Source: Phallus indusiatus (taxonomy: Eukaryota > Basidiomycota > Agaricomycetes > Phallales > Phallaceae). From it: 64,000 nt of DNA. The DNA lies in the NCBI GenBank assembly GCA_027605045.1, contig JAQFWX010000036.1, positions 186,001-250,000 of the forward strand. Reading direction: 5' to 3'. This document shows, one piece after another, positions 1-11,111 of the stretch. The notes beneath the pieces were generated by a model. It was not told the DNA's origin, did no database searches, and saw only the letters and a list, made by a program, of their open reading frames with translations. Made by a program: the position numbers and the translations under genes. The stretch's first letter is position 1. Every line of letters starts with the position of its first letter.

Positions 1-32
1 ATTTTTATAGTTTTTGATTATTATAGTCTACA

Positions 33-1033
33 ATGAAACGTCCGTTCAAAAGTCGTGAGTATATCGAAGACGACGAGGAGGATGACTCGGCCATAACTGA
101 GGTGCGCAAATAATGCTTCTAAAGAAATTAGTGTCATTATATACCATGATTTAACAGGGTAGCGGAGACGAAAAGAAGTCATCTTCGGAAGAATCTTCGA
201 GCTCTTCAAAATCAGATGAACACGAACGTAGAAGGAAGCGAAAGAAAAGACAGGAAGAAGTAGGCACCTAATTAGTCCTCAGGGTTTTGCGACTAACCAT
301 TTGCCAGGGTTCGCGTAAAGTAAACGAGTTTAGTTGTTAAAATGATTTGTTCTGAGTTTCCGGTAAGCGTTCTAAAAGTGTTCGAGAGACCGAAGCCTCG
401 GAGGGAGATGAAGCGACGATAGCAAAATATAAGGTACATTTGTCTTTTGACATCTTGATATTGTGCTTGAATCTTTGTGATTATTTCAGGCGCTGGTTGC
501 GGCGTGTGGTGCGAGAAAAAAATGGTTTGTCCATCGTTCTATTTTTTTGTGCAAGACCTAATGTTGTCATGATAGGTCCAAAGAGTTCGAAAACTACCCA
601 ACGCCAAAGCAGCAAATTAATCGTCTAAAGGAAATGTTGGCCGAGCTGGGTATGAAAAGAGGTCGATATAACATGGAGAAAGCGAAGCAAATTAAGAGAA
701 AAAGGGATCTAGCACGAGAGTTAGGTAAGTATAACACCTTTTTAGACGATAATCCTAATGTTTTACCGAATTTATAGAGGATGTCATTGAATTCGAGCGT
801 AAGGCAGGGATTTCTCGAGATCGTCGAAAGAAACCTACTGGTCGTCCTGTCGGGGAATTGGATACCGAAACTGAGAGCGAAAGTGACAATGACGGGTCAG
901 ATTCAGGTTCTGATAACGAGGTACGTTCGGTTTATGTAGCTCAAAACATCGTGATACTGACGGACCCACGACTCTTTAGCCGGCTTCGACCGCCATAAAG
1001 AAATACCTAAGTAAACAGCGGGAGGAAAGGTGA
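33..1033 (+). CDS. HIRIP3-like histone chaperone domain protein
   Basis: An intron-rich gene with five or more short exons. The N-terminus from the ATG at 33 is acidic and serine-rich (KRPFKSREYIEDDEEDD, then a run of E/S/K and basic residues). The C-terminal half carries a block starting ALVAACGARKK and continuing through NYPTPKQQINRLKEMLAELG to GRYNMEKAKQIKRKRD. This resembles the conserved C-terminal region of HIRA-interacting protein 3 and fungal relatives, which bind histones. A second acidic tail (TESESDNDGSDSGSDNE) precedes the stop TGA at 1031-1033. Introns seen include 102-157 and one starting near 259. An additional 5' exon left of the window cannot be excluded. A nuclear role in histone handling is inferred from family resemblance only. 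Confidence 0.72.
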
Positions 1034-1129
1034 TAGCTCGAAAAGGTAGATACACAGAATTGCTAGTAATGTATTAATTCAATAATGTTCATCTATGATT
1101 ACATTGGATAAATTAATGCCGATATCTTG

Positions 1130-1941
1130 TCAACTATTGCCTGTCCCAGGGAAGAACCGAACACCGCCTCCCTCCACACCTTCAATTATTTGACCCCTGC
1201 CGGTTTTGCCCAAGACACCAATAGCCTTCCTCAGTAAAGGAATGGGTAATCCTTTCATAGGGCTAGCCGAGTCGGGTGCTGTCAGCTCATAGAACGTAAG
1301 GATTGTGTTCAACTGTCCCGTAGAAGTAGCCTACAAAGGATTATTCAACTCAGCTGTCAATGTTTATAGATTAAAGACGGGAAGCGAAATGTACCCATTC
1401 ATGAACAACTTCAGCCCATTCTTCAGGGAGACGCCAGTAGATCAAGATAGTTCTTGTCTGTTTCGGCGGATCATAAATGGCCAGGTTTTGCGACACCATC
1501 GCAGCCATCAGAACCGATAAGTGAGAAGGAAGTAGTTTGCCTGTAGAGAACACCTTAGTTGAACGTCTGAGTAGACAAACAGCCACCGATACGCACGGTT
1601 CAGACGATCATTTCGCAAAATCTCTCGCCAGTCACTTTCGGGTGACTCGCAATCATCAACCTTTAAAGTAAATAATCCTTTATGGCGTGCATATGAGAGG
1701 ATGAGACGTGTCCAGTCTTGAGTTTGGACGGCTTGTGTAGTAGGATTCGGCTGAAGACTATCGGTGATGTCAGTGGGATCGCTAAGCTGTCACGCAACTT
1801 CTAGACGCACGTGAAGAATGGGGGAAGTGAGTGGATACTAGGTAACCGAAAGCCTGAATTATCGAAGACAATGAGATGGGCGAATTCTGAGCGAATTGCT
1901 AGTACTTTACCTGACGCTGTGAGATAAGGCTGGAGGGACAT
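1130..1941 (-). CDS. VPS25: ESCRT-II subunit VPS25
   Basis: Five exons on the minus strand starting at ATG 1941. The N-terminus reads MSLQPYLTASG, an intron, then FRLPSIHSLPPFFT, the conserved PPFFT box of VPS25. It continues QPNPTTQAVQTQDWTRLILSY, a central winged-helix part with ILIYWRLPEEWAEVVHEW, and the C-terminal winged helix with NTILTFYELTAPDS and GGGVRFFP before the stop at 1130. VPS25 is the two-copy small subunit of the ESCRT-II complex that sorts ubiquitinated cargo at endosomes. The W-R-P-E-E-W block that contacts partner subunits is intact and the length is normal for the family. It is divergent from RPL11, with about 310 bp between the two starts serving both promoters. Confidence 0.9.
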
Positions 1942-2250
1942 GGACGTACATCATTTAACTCCGCTGAATGGCTCAGAGCTTACGCAAGCCAATTAGTAAT
2001 CACCCTCCTTGCTGGAAAGTGTAAAAGGTGGCAAGTACGGGGCGGTTTGTGTCATGATGAACTTGTATCATTCAAGAGAAAAGGAAGTTGTGATATTGAT
2101 CCATTAAAGTTACGCATTCAAGAAATTTTGCCAAATTTCACCGTTATCCAAATCGTCGGAGTTTGAATGATTCATTCTGTATAGTTGCTTACGTTAGCAT
2201 CTGCAAGTGAACATTTCCTCATCTCAAGACTTCAAGACAAAACAACCGTA

Positions 2251-2957
2251 ATGGTTAGTTCTCCTCTCTTCCTCTTTGCATTCCGATGTTTTACTAAAAT
2301 ATATCGTAATGTAGGCCGAGACAAAAACAACACCAACCAACCCCATGAAGGAGGTCAAAATTGACAAACTTGTCCTCAGTATGCTTATTTACTGTAGAAC
2401 TTTTTCAAAGTCACTAAAGCTGTTCTCGCTCGAATTTAGACATCTCCGTCGGTGAATCTGGTGATCGTTTGACTCGTGCCTCCAAAGTTCTTGAACAATT
2501 AACTGGTCAAACACCGGTTTCCTCAAAAGCCCGCTTCACCATTCGTACTTTCGGTATTCGTCGTAACGAAAAAATCGCCACTCATGTTACCATTCGCGGG
2601 CCCAAAGCCGAAGAAATTTTGGAACGTGGTTTAAAGGTTAAAGAATACGAACTAAGGCGTCGTAACTTCTCAGAGACCGGTAACTTCGGTTTTGGTATTC
2701 AAGAGCACATCGATTTGGGCGCTCGATACGACCCCACTATCGGTATCTTTGGAATGGACTTCTATGTTGTCATGACTCGTCCTGGTGCTCGTGTTGCGCA
2801 AAGAAAGGCGAAGAGAGCACGGGTTGGTTTCCCTCACCGAGTGAAGAAGGAAGACACCATGGCTTGGTTCAAGGCACGTTACGATGGCGTCATTCTCGTA
2901 AGTAGTTTTCTCTCTCCAACGATAGGAGTGGCATTTGCTAAATGGTCATAGAAATAA
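2251..2957 (+). CDS. RPL11: 60S ribosomal protein L11 (uL5)
   Basis: The first exon is only the ATG (2251-2253), followed by an intron. Exon 2 (2315-2378) gives [21 protein letters not shown]. The main exon (2440-2897) starts [20 protein letters not shown] and runs to [14 protein letters not shown] last exon adds one lysine and the stop (2952-2957). The protein is about 175 aa, nearly universal uL5 sequence, with the conserved [20 protein letters not shown] block. It is part of the central protuberance of the 60S subunit, assembled together with 5S rRNA. Splitting the start codon from the rest of the gene with an intron is common for fungal ribosomal protein genes. No defects seen. Confidence 0.97.
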
Positions 2958-3152
2958 ACTATATATTACTTTATGTGTAGTGTATGCCATCATGCCATAT
3001 CATTGAAAAATTGCGACCCCATGCATATACATATGCTCCAATGCTTAGCCGATCTCCATATAATTTTACTTTTGTTTGGTCATTTCAGCGAGAGCAATTA
3101 TAACTAAAAGCGTATAAAAATTACATGGTTGTGATACAAGAGTGATTTAATC

Positions 3153-3739
3153 TTAGCGACGCGTCTGATCCCCTTTAATTTTTTCTAAGGCATCCAGGAC
3201 GCCTTTCCAAGCGTCCCGTTCGACACGAATTTCTTGCAAGGGCTTGCTCTCTTTCAGTAATTCGTCGTCGAACGCGTTTGGTGAACCAACACCAGTTATT
3301 GGTGGTACGAAGTTAGCGGGGGAGGCATCGATAGAGGATGGCGATATTCTCGCTCGACGCAGTTGTGCAAGTACAGCACGCAGTGAGATTTGAATAGCCT
3401 AGAACTACGAGTGTCAGCTCAGACACAATCAAAGTATGCTGTGTTATTTTTATTACATCTAAGGTTTCGAAATATTGCGTTACTTCTGATACAAATTGTT
3501 CTGAGCGTTCGTCTCCTTCCGGAAGAGTATCATTTGGATTATCCGTCGGAGGGAGTGCCAAAAGAGACATCGACGATGAGGCTAAAGAAAGAAGACGAAT
3601 AATGTCCTGTAAAATGCCTATTCTCAGAAAATTCTGGCACGAAACCACTTTATCAGCTCACCTTCTCGACATTTCCCAATTCCTGAATTTGACGGGCAGT
3701 CGAGCTTGAGTCCCAAGTTGTCTCTACCTCATCTGCCAT
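3153..3739 (-). CDS. MED11: Mediator complex subunit 11
   Basis: Three exons from ATG 3739. Exon 1 reads MADEVETTWDSSSTARQIQE then LGNVEK; exon 2 starts DIIRLLSLASSSMSLLALPP and ends SEVTQYFETLD; exon 3 starts AIQISLRAVLAQLRRARISP and ends KIKGDQTRR. The pattern of an N-terminal helix with R-x-I-x-E-L-x-x-V-E-K followed by a helix with T-x-x-Y-F-x-x-L is the MED11 helical hairpin. MED11 is a small subunit of the Mediator head module, needed for RNA polymerase II pre-initiation complex formation. It is divergent from the ketopantoate reductase gene, with only 87 bp between the two start codons. The assignment rests on family resemblance of a short, poorly conserved protein. Confidence 0.78.
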
Positions 3740-3826
3740 AGCCGGATGCCAGTGTGAGGTTCGACCCGTCCTGCTACCGTCGGAGCTCCAAAAAAAGTAA
3801 CCGGCACTAATTTCTTGTAGATCCTA

Positions 3827-5152
3827 ATGCGATTTCACGTTCTTGGTATTGGACCTATAGGTTCACTGGTTGCTTTCCATTTACGTCGAACACTTCCTCC
3901 TGCTGTTCCAGTGGCATTGGTGGTCAAGTCGAGAAGTAGAGCAAGGGCCCTTCGGGAGGCGGATGGTATCGCAATTGAGACTGGCGGGACGTCGCTCATG
4001 CAGAAAGGATTCGAAGTGGAAGTATTCGAGCCGTTAGAGGAGATTATACAAGACCTTGTGTACACCAAGCAAGGTGGTGTTGTGCTTCCCAAGAATGCGA
4101 ATAAACCAAAACGAGCAGGCGAACTATTGCCAACACAGGAAAACATGGAGAACCTGAGCAGACCGATTGATTCCGTCATTGTGTGTACAAAAGCACAAAC
4201 GACAGCGGGAATATTCAAACGTATTAAACGAAGGTTCACACCGCAGTCAACTATTGTTCTCCTGCAGAACGGAATGGGTGTCTACGAGCAACTTGTTTCG
4301 GATGTATTCCGAAATCCGTTGGAACGTCCTCAATTCATCATAGCGACGACAACACATGCCGCGAGGACCAAGAGTCACGGGAATATATTTCATACCATAC
4401 ATATTGGACATGGAGAGCTCGTCTTTGGTGTCGTTCCCGATCCTCTTAGCGAACGAGACTTCGAACGCTCGAAATATAACCCGGACGAACCGTCTCACGA
4501 ACGTGTACTTTCATTAGACGACATTTCTCCAAAAAACCAAAATCCTGCTTCAGACAGATGCGGAACCTTACGAGCCACTATCGCTGCTCTAAGTGGAATG
4601 CTGCAGTTAAATCCTGTCTGGGAAACATTTTCAGACTTGCAAATTCGACTACGGAGAAAGCTTGTTGTCAACTCGATTGTTAACCCGCTAACAGCCCTTA
4701 TTGGAACTTCAAATGGCGCACTATATGGGGACGAATCTGTTCGATACATCATACAAGCGTTTTGTGATGAAGCTTCCTCTATTTTTGCAAAGGAGTACGC
4801 CGGGACTTTGAACTGGACCCCCAATTTATCACCTAGCGTTACTACGGACTCAGAAAACACTCAAAGCAATCCGTCTAATAACGTTTCTGAATCAGAGAGT
4901 GCACTCTCACTACCTCCCGGCCTTCGCTCGGAAGACTTGCAACGAGAAGTATCTCGAGTAATACAACGCACATCCTTAAATTATTCCTCAATGCTGGTTG
5001 ATACCTGGAAAGGGCGCGAAACCGAGATCGAGCATCTTAACGGCTACATACGGAGATTGGGGAGACAATACAATATTCCAACACCAACGAACGACTTGCT
5101 TTACAATTTAATCAAATTCAAAGAAGTCGCTGTTCCCGCAGTGAAATTTTAA
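3827..5152 (+). CDS. PAN5: 2-dehydropantoate 2-reductase (ketopantoate reductase)
   Basis: A single-exon gene of 441 aa. Residues 1-35 hold the NADPH-binding Rossmann start MRFHVLGIGPIGSLVAFHLR (G-x-G-x-x-G). Around residues 115-150 is the DSVIVCTKAQ and VLLQNGMGVYE region typical of PanE/ApbA. The C-terminal all-helical domain has RRKLVVNSIVNPLTALIGTS, containing the conserved lysine and asparagine used by the family, and the terminal SSMLVDTWKGRETEIEHLNG followed by PTPTNDLLYNLIK. The enzyme reduces ketopantoate to pantoate in pantothenate/CoA synthesis. Two low-complexity insertions (near residues 85-105 and 335-360) make it longer than the bacterial enzyme, as is usual in fungi. Confidence 0.93.
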   Translation: MRFHVLGIGPIGSLVAFHLRRTLPPAVPVALVVKSRSRARALREADGIAIETGGTSLMQKGFEVEVFEPLEEIIQDLVYTKQGGVVLPKNANKPKRAGELLPTQENMENLSRPIDSVIVCTKAQTTAGIFKRIKRRFTPQSTIVLLQNGMGVYEQLVSDVFRNPLERPQFIIATTTHAARTKSHGNIFHTIHIGHGELVFGVVPDPLSERDFERSKYNPDEPSHERVLSLDDISPKNQNPASDRCGTLRATIAALSGMLQLNPVWETFSDLQIRLRRKLVVNSIVNPLTALIGTSNGALYGDESVRYIIQAFCDEASSIFAKEYAGTLNWTPNLSPSVTTDSENTQSNPSNNVSESESALSLPPGLRSEDLQREVSRVIQRTSLNYSSMLVDTWKGRETEIEHLNGYIRRLGRQYNIPTPTNDLLYNLIKFKEVAVPAVKF

Positions 5153-5666
5153 ATGTTATCGTCAGGATATTACTGTTTGCAGACCAAAAAAGTATCGAGA
5201 ATACCACCAAAAGCCTATGTATTTCTTCAATGATCATCATCAGCATATTTACCTGTATAATAGTGCAATATAATCCCACGCATCTAACAACATTATCCAT
5301 AAAACAAAGCCTCGCATGGAAAAGTACAAATCATTCCGAGTTGCCATTGGCTGGTGAAGACGATGGCCAATGCCGAAATGCGTGACTTTTCATTTAGTCA
5401 CAGCTGGTGAAAATATAAAGACGAGCGCTGGGCTAATTTTTTCTTTCGAACACACTTTTCCTTTTCCTTTAGGCATTTTACTTGAAGGTAAGCGGAGAAC
5501 CATTCTTAGAATTTTTTTCTTCGAAGATGAGCCCAATAGATGACGAGTCTGAAAGCACTTTGTGCTCATGATGAGTCTTTTCAAATTTCCATTCATGCAA
5601 TTCTGAATTTTCTCTGAATTTTTACGATACACTTTAAGCAGAGTTACTCATGAACTTTTTCTGCAG
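5153..5666. other. Intergenic / TSR4 5' region, nothing recognised
   Basis: AT-rich spacer of 514 bp between PAN5 and TSR4. It includes pyrimidine-rich tracts just before the TSR4 start and no coding signal with family resemblance. Confidence 0.5.
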
Positions 5667-7300
5667 ATGGCGAGTAAATACGATGATGAAGATTGGTCGG
5701 ATTCCGACGACGAGGTTCAAGATTTGAAGGAAGTGGAAACATCCGTCTTGCTTGGTATTCCTGACGGGGAAATTGAAGAGTCTGCTGATATAACTGATCC
5801 TTCTGTATCTCGAATCGGTGGCCTTCCAGTTGCGTTTAATCAAGGGTTTATTGCCACTATCCGTTGTTGATATGGTTAATCAGGCATCTCTTCCTACCAG
5901 ATTACTCCCATTCTCGAGTTCTCTCTGCAAGTCGTGTTCCAACCCGATGCCTTTGCTTACCCAGATGTGGTGTCCTTTCGAGGGAAGTGCTATGGATCGT
6001 GTGTTGTATGTGTGGGGCTGTGAGCGAGCAATATGCCAACGAAAAGAAGGAAGGTGGGTTATTATTTCTTTTCTCATTTCTCCGGTGGACAATTATATTT
6101 CGTCGTGTACTTGTTGGGAGATAGTTTTAATATATTATTTATTCTTTAATACCTTTGCTGAGTACAAACATTTTTGAAAGCTAGTGTACGAGCCTGGCGT
6201 GGTCTCAAATTCAATGCTCGCTACGCTGCGAAACTAGAGAAGAAGAAAGCTCGAGAAGCCGAAAAAGCTCAAAAGCTCACTGCTGAAAAGGCGAAGTTGG
6301 AGAAAGAGAAACAACAACAGAGTATCAACCCTTTCTCCGTAAGTTAACAGCATGCTGTGAGGTCGTAAAGTTAACGTTTAATGTAGCTTTCTTCGGGTGC
6401 GCACAGTGATATGACGTTCGGCCTAGGTACGCAGCTGTTCGGAGGGGAGTCAGTTGAGGTGCAAGAAGATTCTCCGGCGGAAAATAGTTCCGATAAGAAA
6501 GTGGCTGAAGAAGAAGGGAATGGAGATGATGCAGACGAATTAGCAGACAAGATGGATAATCTGGTGATGGATAGTCCAGAACTCTCAGACGACTGGAAAT
6601 CGACACCCTCATATAACCCTGTTTATCTTTCGACCATCTCCGAATATTTACCACCACCACCAAAAATAAAACGTGGAGTTGAAGTAGAAGACGGTTTGGA
6701 TGACGCAAAGAAGTCGGGTGGACAAGATTGGAGTCATGAAGCTTGGGAGAACGTTGCCGATATTGATGGTGCTTTCGAACGATTTACGAAAAGGATAGAA
6801 AACGAGCCGGAGCAATGCGTGAGGTGAGATCGGAACTGATTCCCAAGTTTTTTTGTCAAAACCTAACATCGCATCTTTCCTTCAGATATGATTTACGAGG
6901 AGTGCCATTGCTATTTGGATCCAAGGACAAGGTCGCTGAGAAATTGTATCCGCCCCCACCGCCTCCTCCTTTCAATACTAAACCTGGATTTGCAGTCTCT
7001 GCCTCTCAACGAAGGGTTTATGATCCCGAAGCGGCAGGCAAATGCGACACCTGTGGGAAGCGTAGAGTATTTGAGTGTCAGTTGATGCCAAACCTCATTA
7101 ACGTTTTGCGAGATCAGAAGAAAAAAGTGGAAGTTCCCAAACCCACTTCACCCAAAAGTCAAGAAGAACGAAAACGAGAACTTTTAGAGGCTGGAATGGA
7201 ATGGGGGACATGTTTTATTTTCTCGTGCTCTGAGGATTGTTGTACTGAGGAGAGTGAATGCTGGCGCGAGGAACTTGTTCTCGTCCAATGGGATGATTAA
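5667..7300 (+). CDS. TSR4: TSR4 / PDCD2-like ribosome biogenesis protein
   Basis: Five exons. The N-terminal PDCD2 region reads VLLGIPDGEIEESADITDPS then VSRIGGLP, spliced to ASLPTRLLPFSSSLCKSCSN and WCPFEGSAMDRVLYVWGCER, a cysteine-rich treble-clef-like zinc site (C-x2-C then a C pair further on). A lysine/glutamate-rich helix and an acidic linker follow. The C-terminal PDCD2_C domain begins at YDLRGVPLLFGSKDKVAEKL, holds C-x2-C (CDTCGKRRVFECQLMPNLIN) and ends with ECWREELVLVQWDD. Fungal Tsr4 is a dedicated cytoplasmic chaperone of ribosomal protein uS5 (Rps2), needed for 20S pre-rRNA processing. Intron 2 ends at 6184 and the last intron lies at about 6824-6885. Intact. Confidence 0.9.
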
Positions 7301-7644
7301 ACACGTAGAAAAAAAATATCTTAAATTTATATTCTTGGGTTTATCAGACCGCAGTTGTGGACCACGACAGAAGTCGAGTTGTGATTACATGTTTATGTGA
7401 TTGGGTGATTAAGCGCTCGCTAAAGTCACGTGAAATGTCGTGCCCCATGTGGACCCAGGTAGGCCAACATGAGTACCTCCGTCTTTTTACCAAGTCCAAT
7501 ATTTGAAGTCGGCTACGGGACTTTTTCTCTTGTACAGCTACACCTTTTCCTCGTTTTTTCTTCTTTATATTTCTCCAATTTACTTTCTTTGTATAGCTGT
7601 GCTTTTAATTGCTCTGCGTTTGCATACACGGACCCAACTTGCAT
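7301..7644. other. Intergenic spacer
   Basis: Holds a CACGTG E-box-like hexamer run (gtcacgtgaaatg, near 7425) and a long pyrimidine tract (about 7520-7590) before the next start. No gene seen. Confidence 0.45.
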
Positions 7645-10567
7645 ATGATGTCGGTGGCCGTCCAAGAGGAAAGGGCCACCAGCTTGTCAGCAATGACAGA
7701 TGTAGACCATTCTGCCAATTCTGCCGCCGTCAACTTAATGAAATATCCTCATACTCGCGCCATTTTGAACGTAATTGCTTCCATTGCAAAGGCTGGTGAC
7801 AGAGACTCTCTCGGTGTCGATCAAGAAGCTGAAGATTCACGTATCACACCTGCTCTGGTTTCTCGTGTGGTAGCATTGTTGCAGGAGGAGAAGGAGGATG
7901 AGTTGAAGGTTTACTTGAAGGATGCGTTCCAGATACCCGACCTAGTAGTATGTCCTTTTCATTTCTTTCGCATGAGGCTCTTATCTTATTTTTTTCGCAT
8001 CGGAAAGGATGACGCTTTACTTGAACATAATCTCCTCGAACTCATGCACAAACACCGTGATGATATATCTGGTGTTCCATTTGTTTTCTTGACTCCCATT
8101 AAACGACCACTTTCTCGCCCTTCGTCTCGGGCATCTTCTCATTCCCATAGACTTGGACCCAATAGACCGGATACACCTATCTCTTCGCCCTCTTCTCCAT
8201 TGGTTACTAGTTTTCGTCGGCCGCACACGCCTTCTGTATCTCCATTGGCTGGAGGTGCGGCCATCCCAGCAACGGTGTTAACACAACCCTCAAGCGCCTC
8301 TTCATCTCCATTATCCTCGCCGCACCTCCTGAATGCCAAAGCCATAGAGTTTCGTCCAATAACAAGGCCGCTCTCTGCAGGCTCTGGCGCTAATTCTCTT
8401 TCTGGCCTTGCACCCAGGACGGATACGCCATCCCCCGATTTGTGGGCCCATAATTCGTCCCGTGTAACGTCGAACTTGGCTATTGCCGCGCCGTTATTGC
8501 CGGAGGCATCATATGTGCCTACGGCCCCGCGATCAATCACCCCTAGCAATTTACATCGATCATCCAATATAGATGAGGATTATGAGGCCGAATTCGATCC
8601 TTTTGCAGCCAAACCGAACGTCACTGCACCCTTTGTGCCATCGGGCTTATCTGATCCTGAATTACAGTGGTCTACGTCCTCTAACTCAACCTCTTCTCAA
8701 TCAAACTCTCTAGAAACCTCTTCTTCTGTTAGACCCGGTGATGCCGATGCTTTCCTTGGCTATGATTTCCCCCCAAATTTCCAACCTAAAGATTTCGATT
8801 TTGACACGCGAGATGACTACTTTGCATTCCAGGAGGATGACGATCAGGTGGACTTGCTAACGGACGGAATGACCCCATTGGATGTTCTTACGTCGGTTTT
8901 TGGCCAGACATTGTCACCAGATCAGCTCAATGAAGCTCTTGAGATGAACGGATTTGATTTCGAGAGTGCGATGGCCTGGTTAGTTGATAAATCACTTCCT
9001 CAACAATCGCAGTCCTACTCTCCCATACCCTCGCCGCGACCTCAGCATTTGGGAGGAAAAATCACTGTTATTCCGAGAGACTCGGCCTATATGCTTCGCG
9101 GCGGTCGTGGATTTTCTCCAGGCGGGAGGGCCAGCCCTCGATATGGCGCTCGGCCGGTCCAAGGTCCTAATAGGGTTTGCCGCTACTTCTTAGCTGGGGA
9201 ATGCATGCGAGCGGATTGTCGTTTTAGGTAAAGCACTGTATTTCTCTCTTGATAGCCTATCTGTGAACTCAATCTGGATCGATCTTAGTCATGACATAGA
9301 GCGAGCCATGTGTCGATTCTGGTTGCGGGGAAACTGTGCGAAACAGGAGAGTTGTGAATTTTTACATCAAATACCTAATGATGTTGATGTTTCGGCTCTT
9401 ACTGCTGCTATGTCTGGAGCCAATTTCCAAAGTGATAGTAGAGAATCGACGCCACCTCCTGAAGAGTTTCCCACTTTAGGTCAGCATGATATGGGTCGAG
9501 GTCGTAGGGGCATGTACCCTCAACGAGCATATGATCCTGGTCGGACCCGATTCGCAGCTGCCGTCAAAATGCAACCCTCATCTACACGGTTTAGCCGACG
9601 TCCTGACTTGAGCCGTATCAACAGTAGTAATGGATCCTTACCTGGACATAACGGGGGTATACCAGTGCCTCGACCGTCGCCCCGTATCAAACTACGTCCT
9701 CCGACCCTTCTTCCTACATTGCCTACCGGAGATTCAGTGAACAGGCTTTATATGTCGTATCGTCACAGAGCCCTACAACTTGGATCCGCTCGTAACGCCT
9801 GCCTATCTCGTGCGGCTGATGCCTGGCGACGAGGTGATGGCGCTGCTGCTAAGCGCTTCAGCCGCGAAGGCCACGAACTCAACGCGAAAATGGGAGGCGA
9901 GGCTGCTGAGGCCGCCAGTCGGCTAGTCAAAGAGCGTGTTAGGCTCGCTGCCGAGGCCGTCAGAGGCCGAGACGCATCGTGGAGCGATGACCCCAGGGAT
10001 AGGAGCGACCGTGGCAAGGTCGTGGCGGGTGGACTCGGGGTGATCCTTGGAGTTGCCAATAAAGAAATAGGATCAGAAAAGAGTACGGCGCGGTCGACCC
10101 CTGATGAAAGAACAGAAGTCTTACTTGATTTGCATGGTCTACATGCTAATGAAGCTGTTGATGTATTAGATAAGTTTTTGATATCGGTATGGAAGCCTTG
10201 CTCTTCATATTATTTTTCATCCTGCTAATTATACTATTTTCAAATTGTTTTTTTTCCAGCTGGATAAGGAAGGGTTTTATGGCATCGGTATGTCGTGTTT
10301 ATGTGAGCAAGTAGAGGCGATTAACTGAAATCCATTAGCTTACGTCGTTGTGGGTGAAGAAAAGCACACTGGTACGCAAGACCCTGCACGAGGTGCATCA
10401 CGGAATCGCCTTGGAACTGCCGTTCGTGGATGGCTGCATGATTGGGGATGTAAGTACACATCCTCCCATGGACACTAAATGAGAAAGCAAATATTAATTT
10501 GTTATATATAGATCCTTGGAACGAACGGGATGGTATTATTGTTGTCGACCCGCTTACTCATGCTTAG
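7645..10567 (+). CDS. CUE - CCCH zinc finger - SMR domain protein
   Basis: Six exons. The first ATG in frame is at 7645 (MMSVAVQEERATSLSAMTDV). The long low-complexity S/P/R/T-rich middle is followed by a CUE-like ubiquitin-binding helix bundle (PLDVLTSVFGQTLSPDQLNE then FESAMAWLVD). Next are two CCCH zinc fingers joined across an intron (VCRYFLAGECMRADCRFSH and MCRFWLRGNCAKQESCEFLH), then the SMR domain (VLLDLHGLHANEAVDVLDKF, then GYPWNERDGIIVVDPL in the last exons). The SMR helix start LDLHGL is intact. Fungal proteins with CUE/CCCH/SMR parts are RNA-linked; SMR domains of the Cue2 type cut mRNA on stalled ribosomes. A role in RNA quality control is inference. The stop is TAG at 10565. Confidence 0.85.
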
Positions 10568-11111
10568 AGTTGGTTAGTCTGTGTATCTTGCTGTGTTTCC
10601 ATTCGGTAAAACAAAAAGGAAGTGAGCCGTCGCTGTATTTGGGCGTGTTTCGTATGGAATGATTTTTGTTCGCTACTCAAATTGTATGATGTACTGTATG
10701 AAATATAAAGAGTCTCTTCAAAACTATTATCCGTTCCCGTTCCGGTGCTATGCTGTACTAGAGTATCCAAGAGGATATGAGACAGTATGAGGTAGCCGGT
10801 AACCCGAGCGACATGGCACCGGTTTGCGCAAGGCCTGCCCAGCCGAGGATGAATCAACACAATCAACAGAATCAACAGGGAAGCCATATTTCGTCACGTG
10901 TCACGCGTCACGGGTATTAGTACAGCGCGTGTGCGCATGCTATGCGAGAACTGATATATTTACCTGTGTCACAGTACAATTGCAACGGGGTGACATTCTC
11001 AGTGCTGGCAGCTGTAAATCTTCCAGGCGTCCAACACTCCCTCTTCGCGTTTGGACCGTTCACGTTTCTGGGTCCAGCACCTTAGCCACACCTCAGCGGT
11101 TTCCCTCAAAT
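10568..11111. other. Intergenic spacer
   Basis: 544 bp with no supported gene. It contains tandem GTCACGTGTCACGCGTCACG motifs (about 10895-10914), a CACGTG-type cluster that could be a promoter element of the following gene. Confidence 0.4.

Noticed and set aside
8139..8567. 142-aa minus-strand open frame in the CUE-CCCH-SMR gene
   Set aside because: A shadow of the low-complexity S/P-rich coding region on the plus strand.
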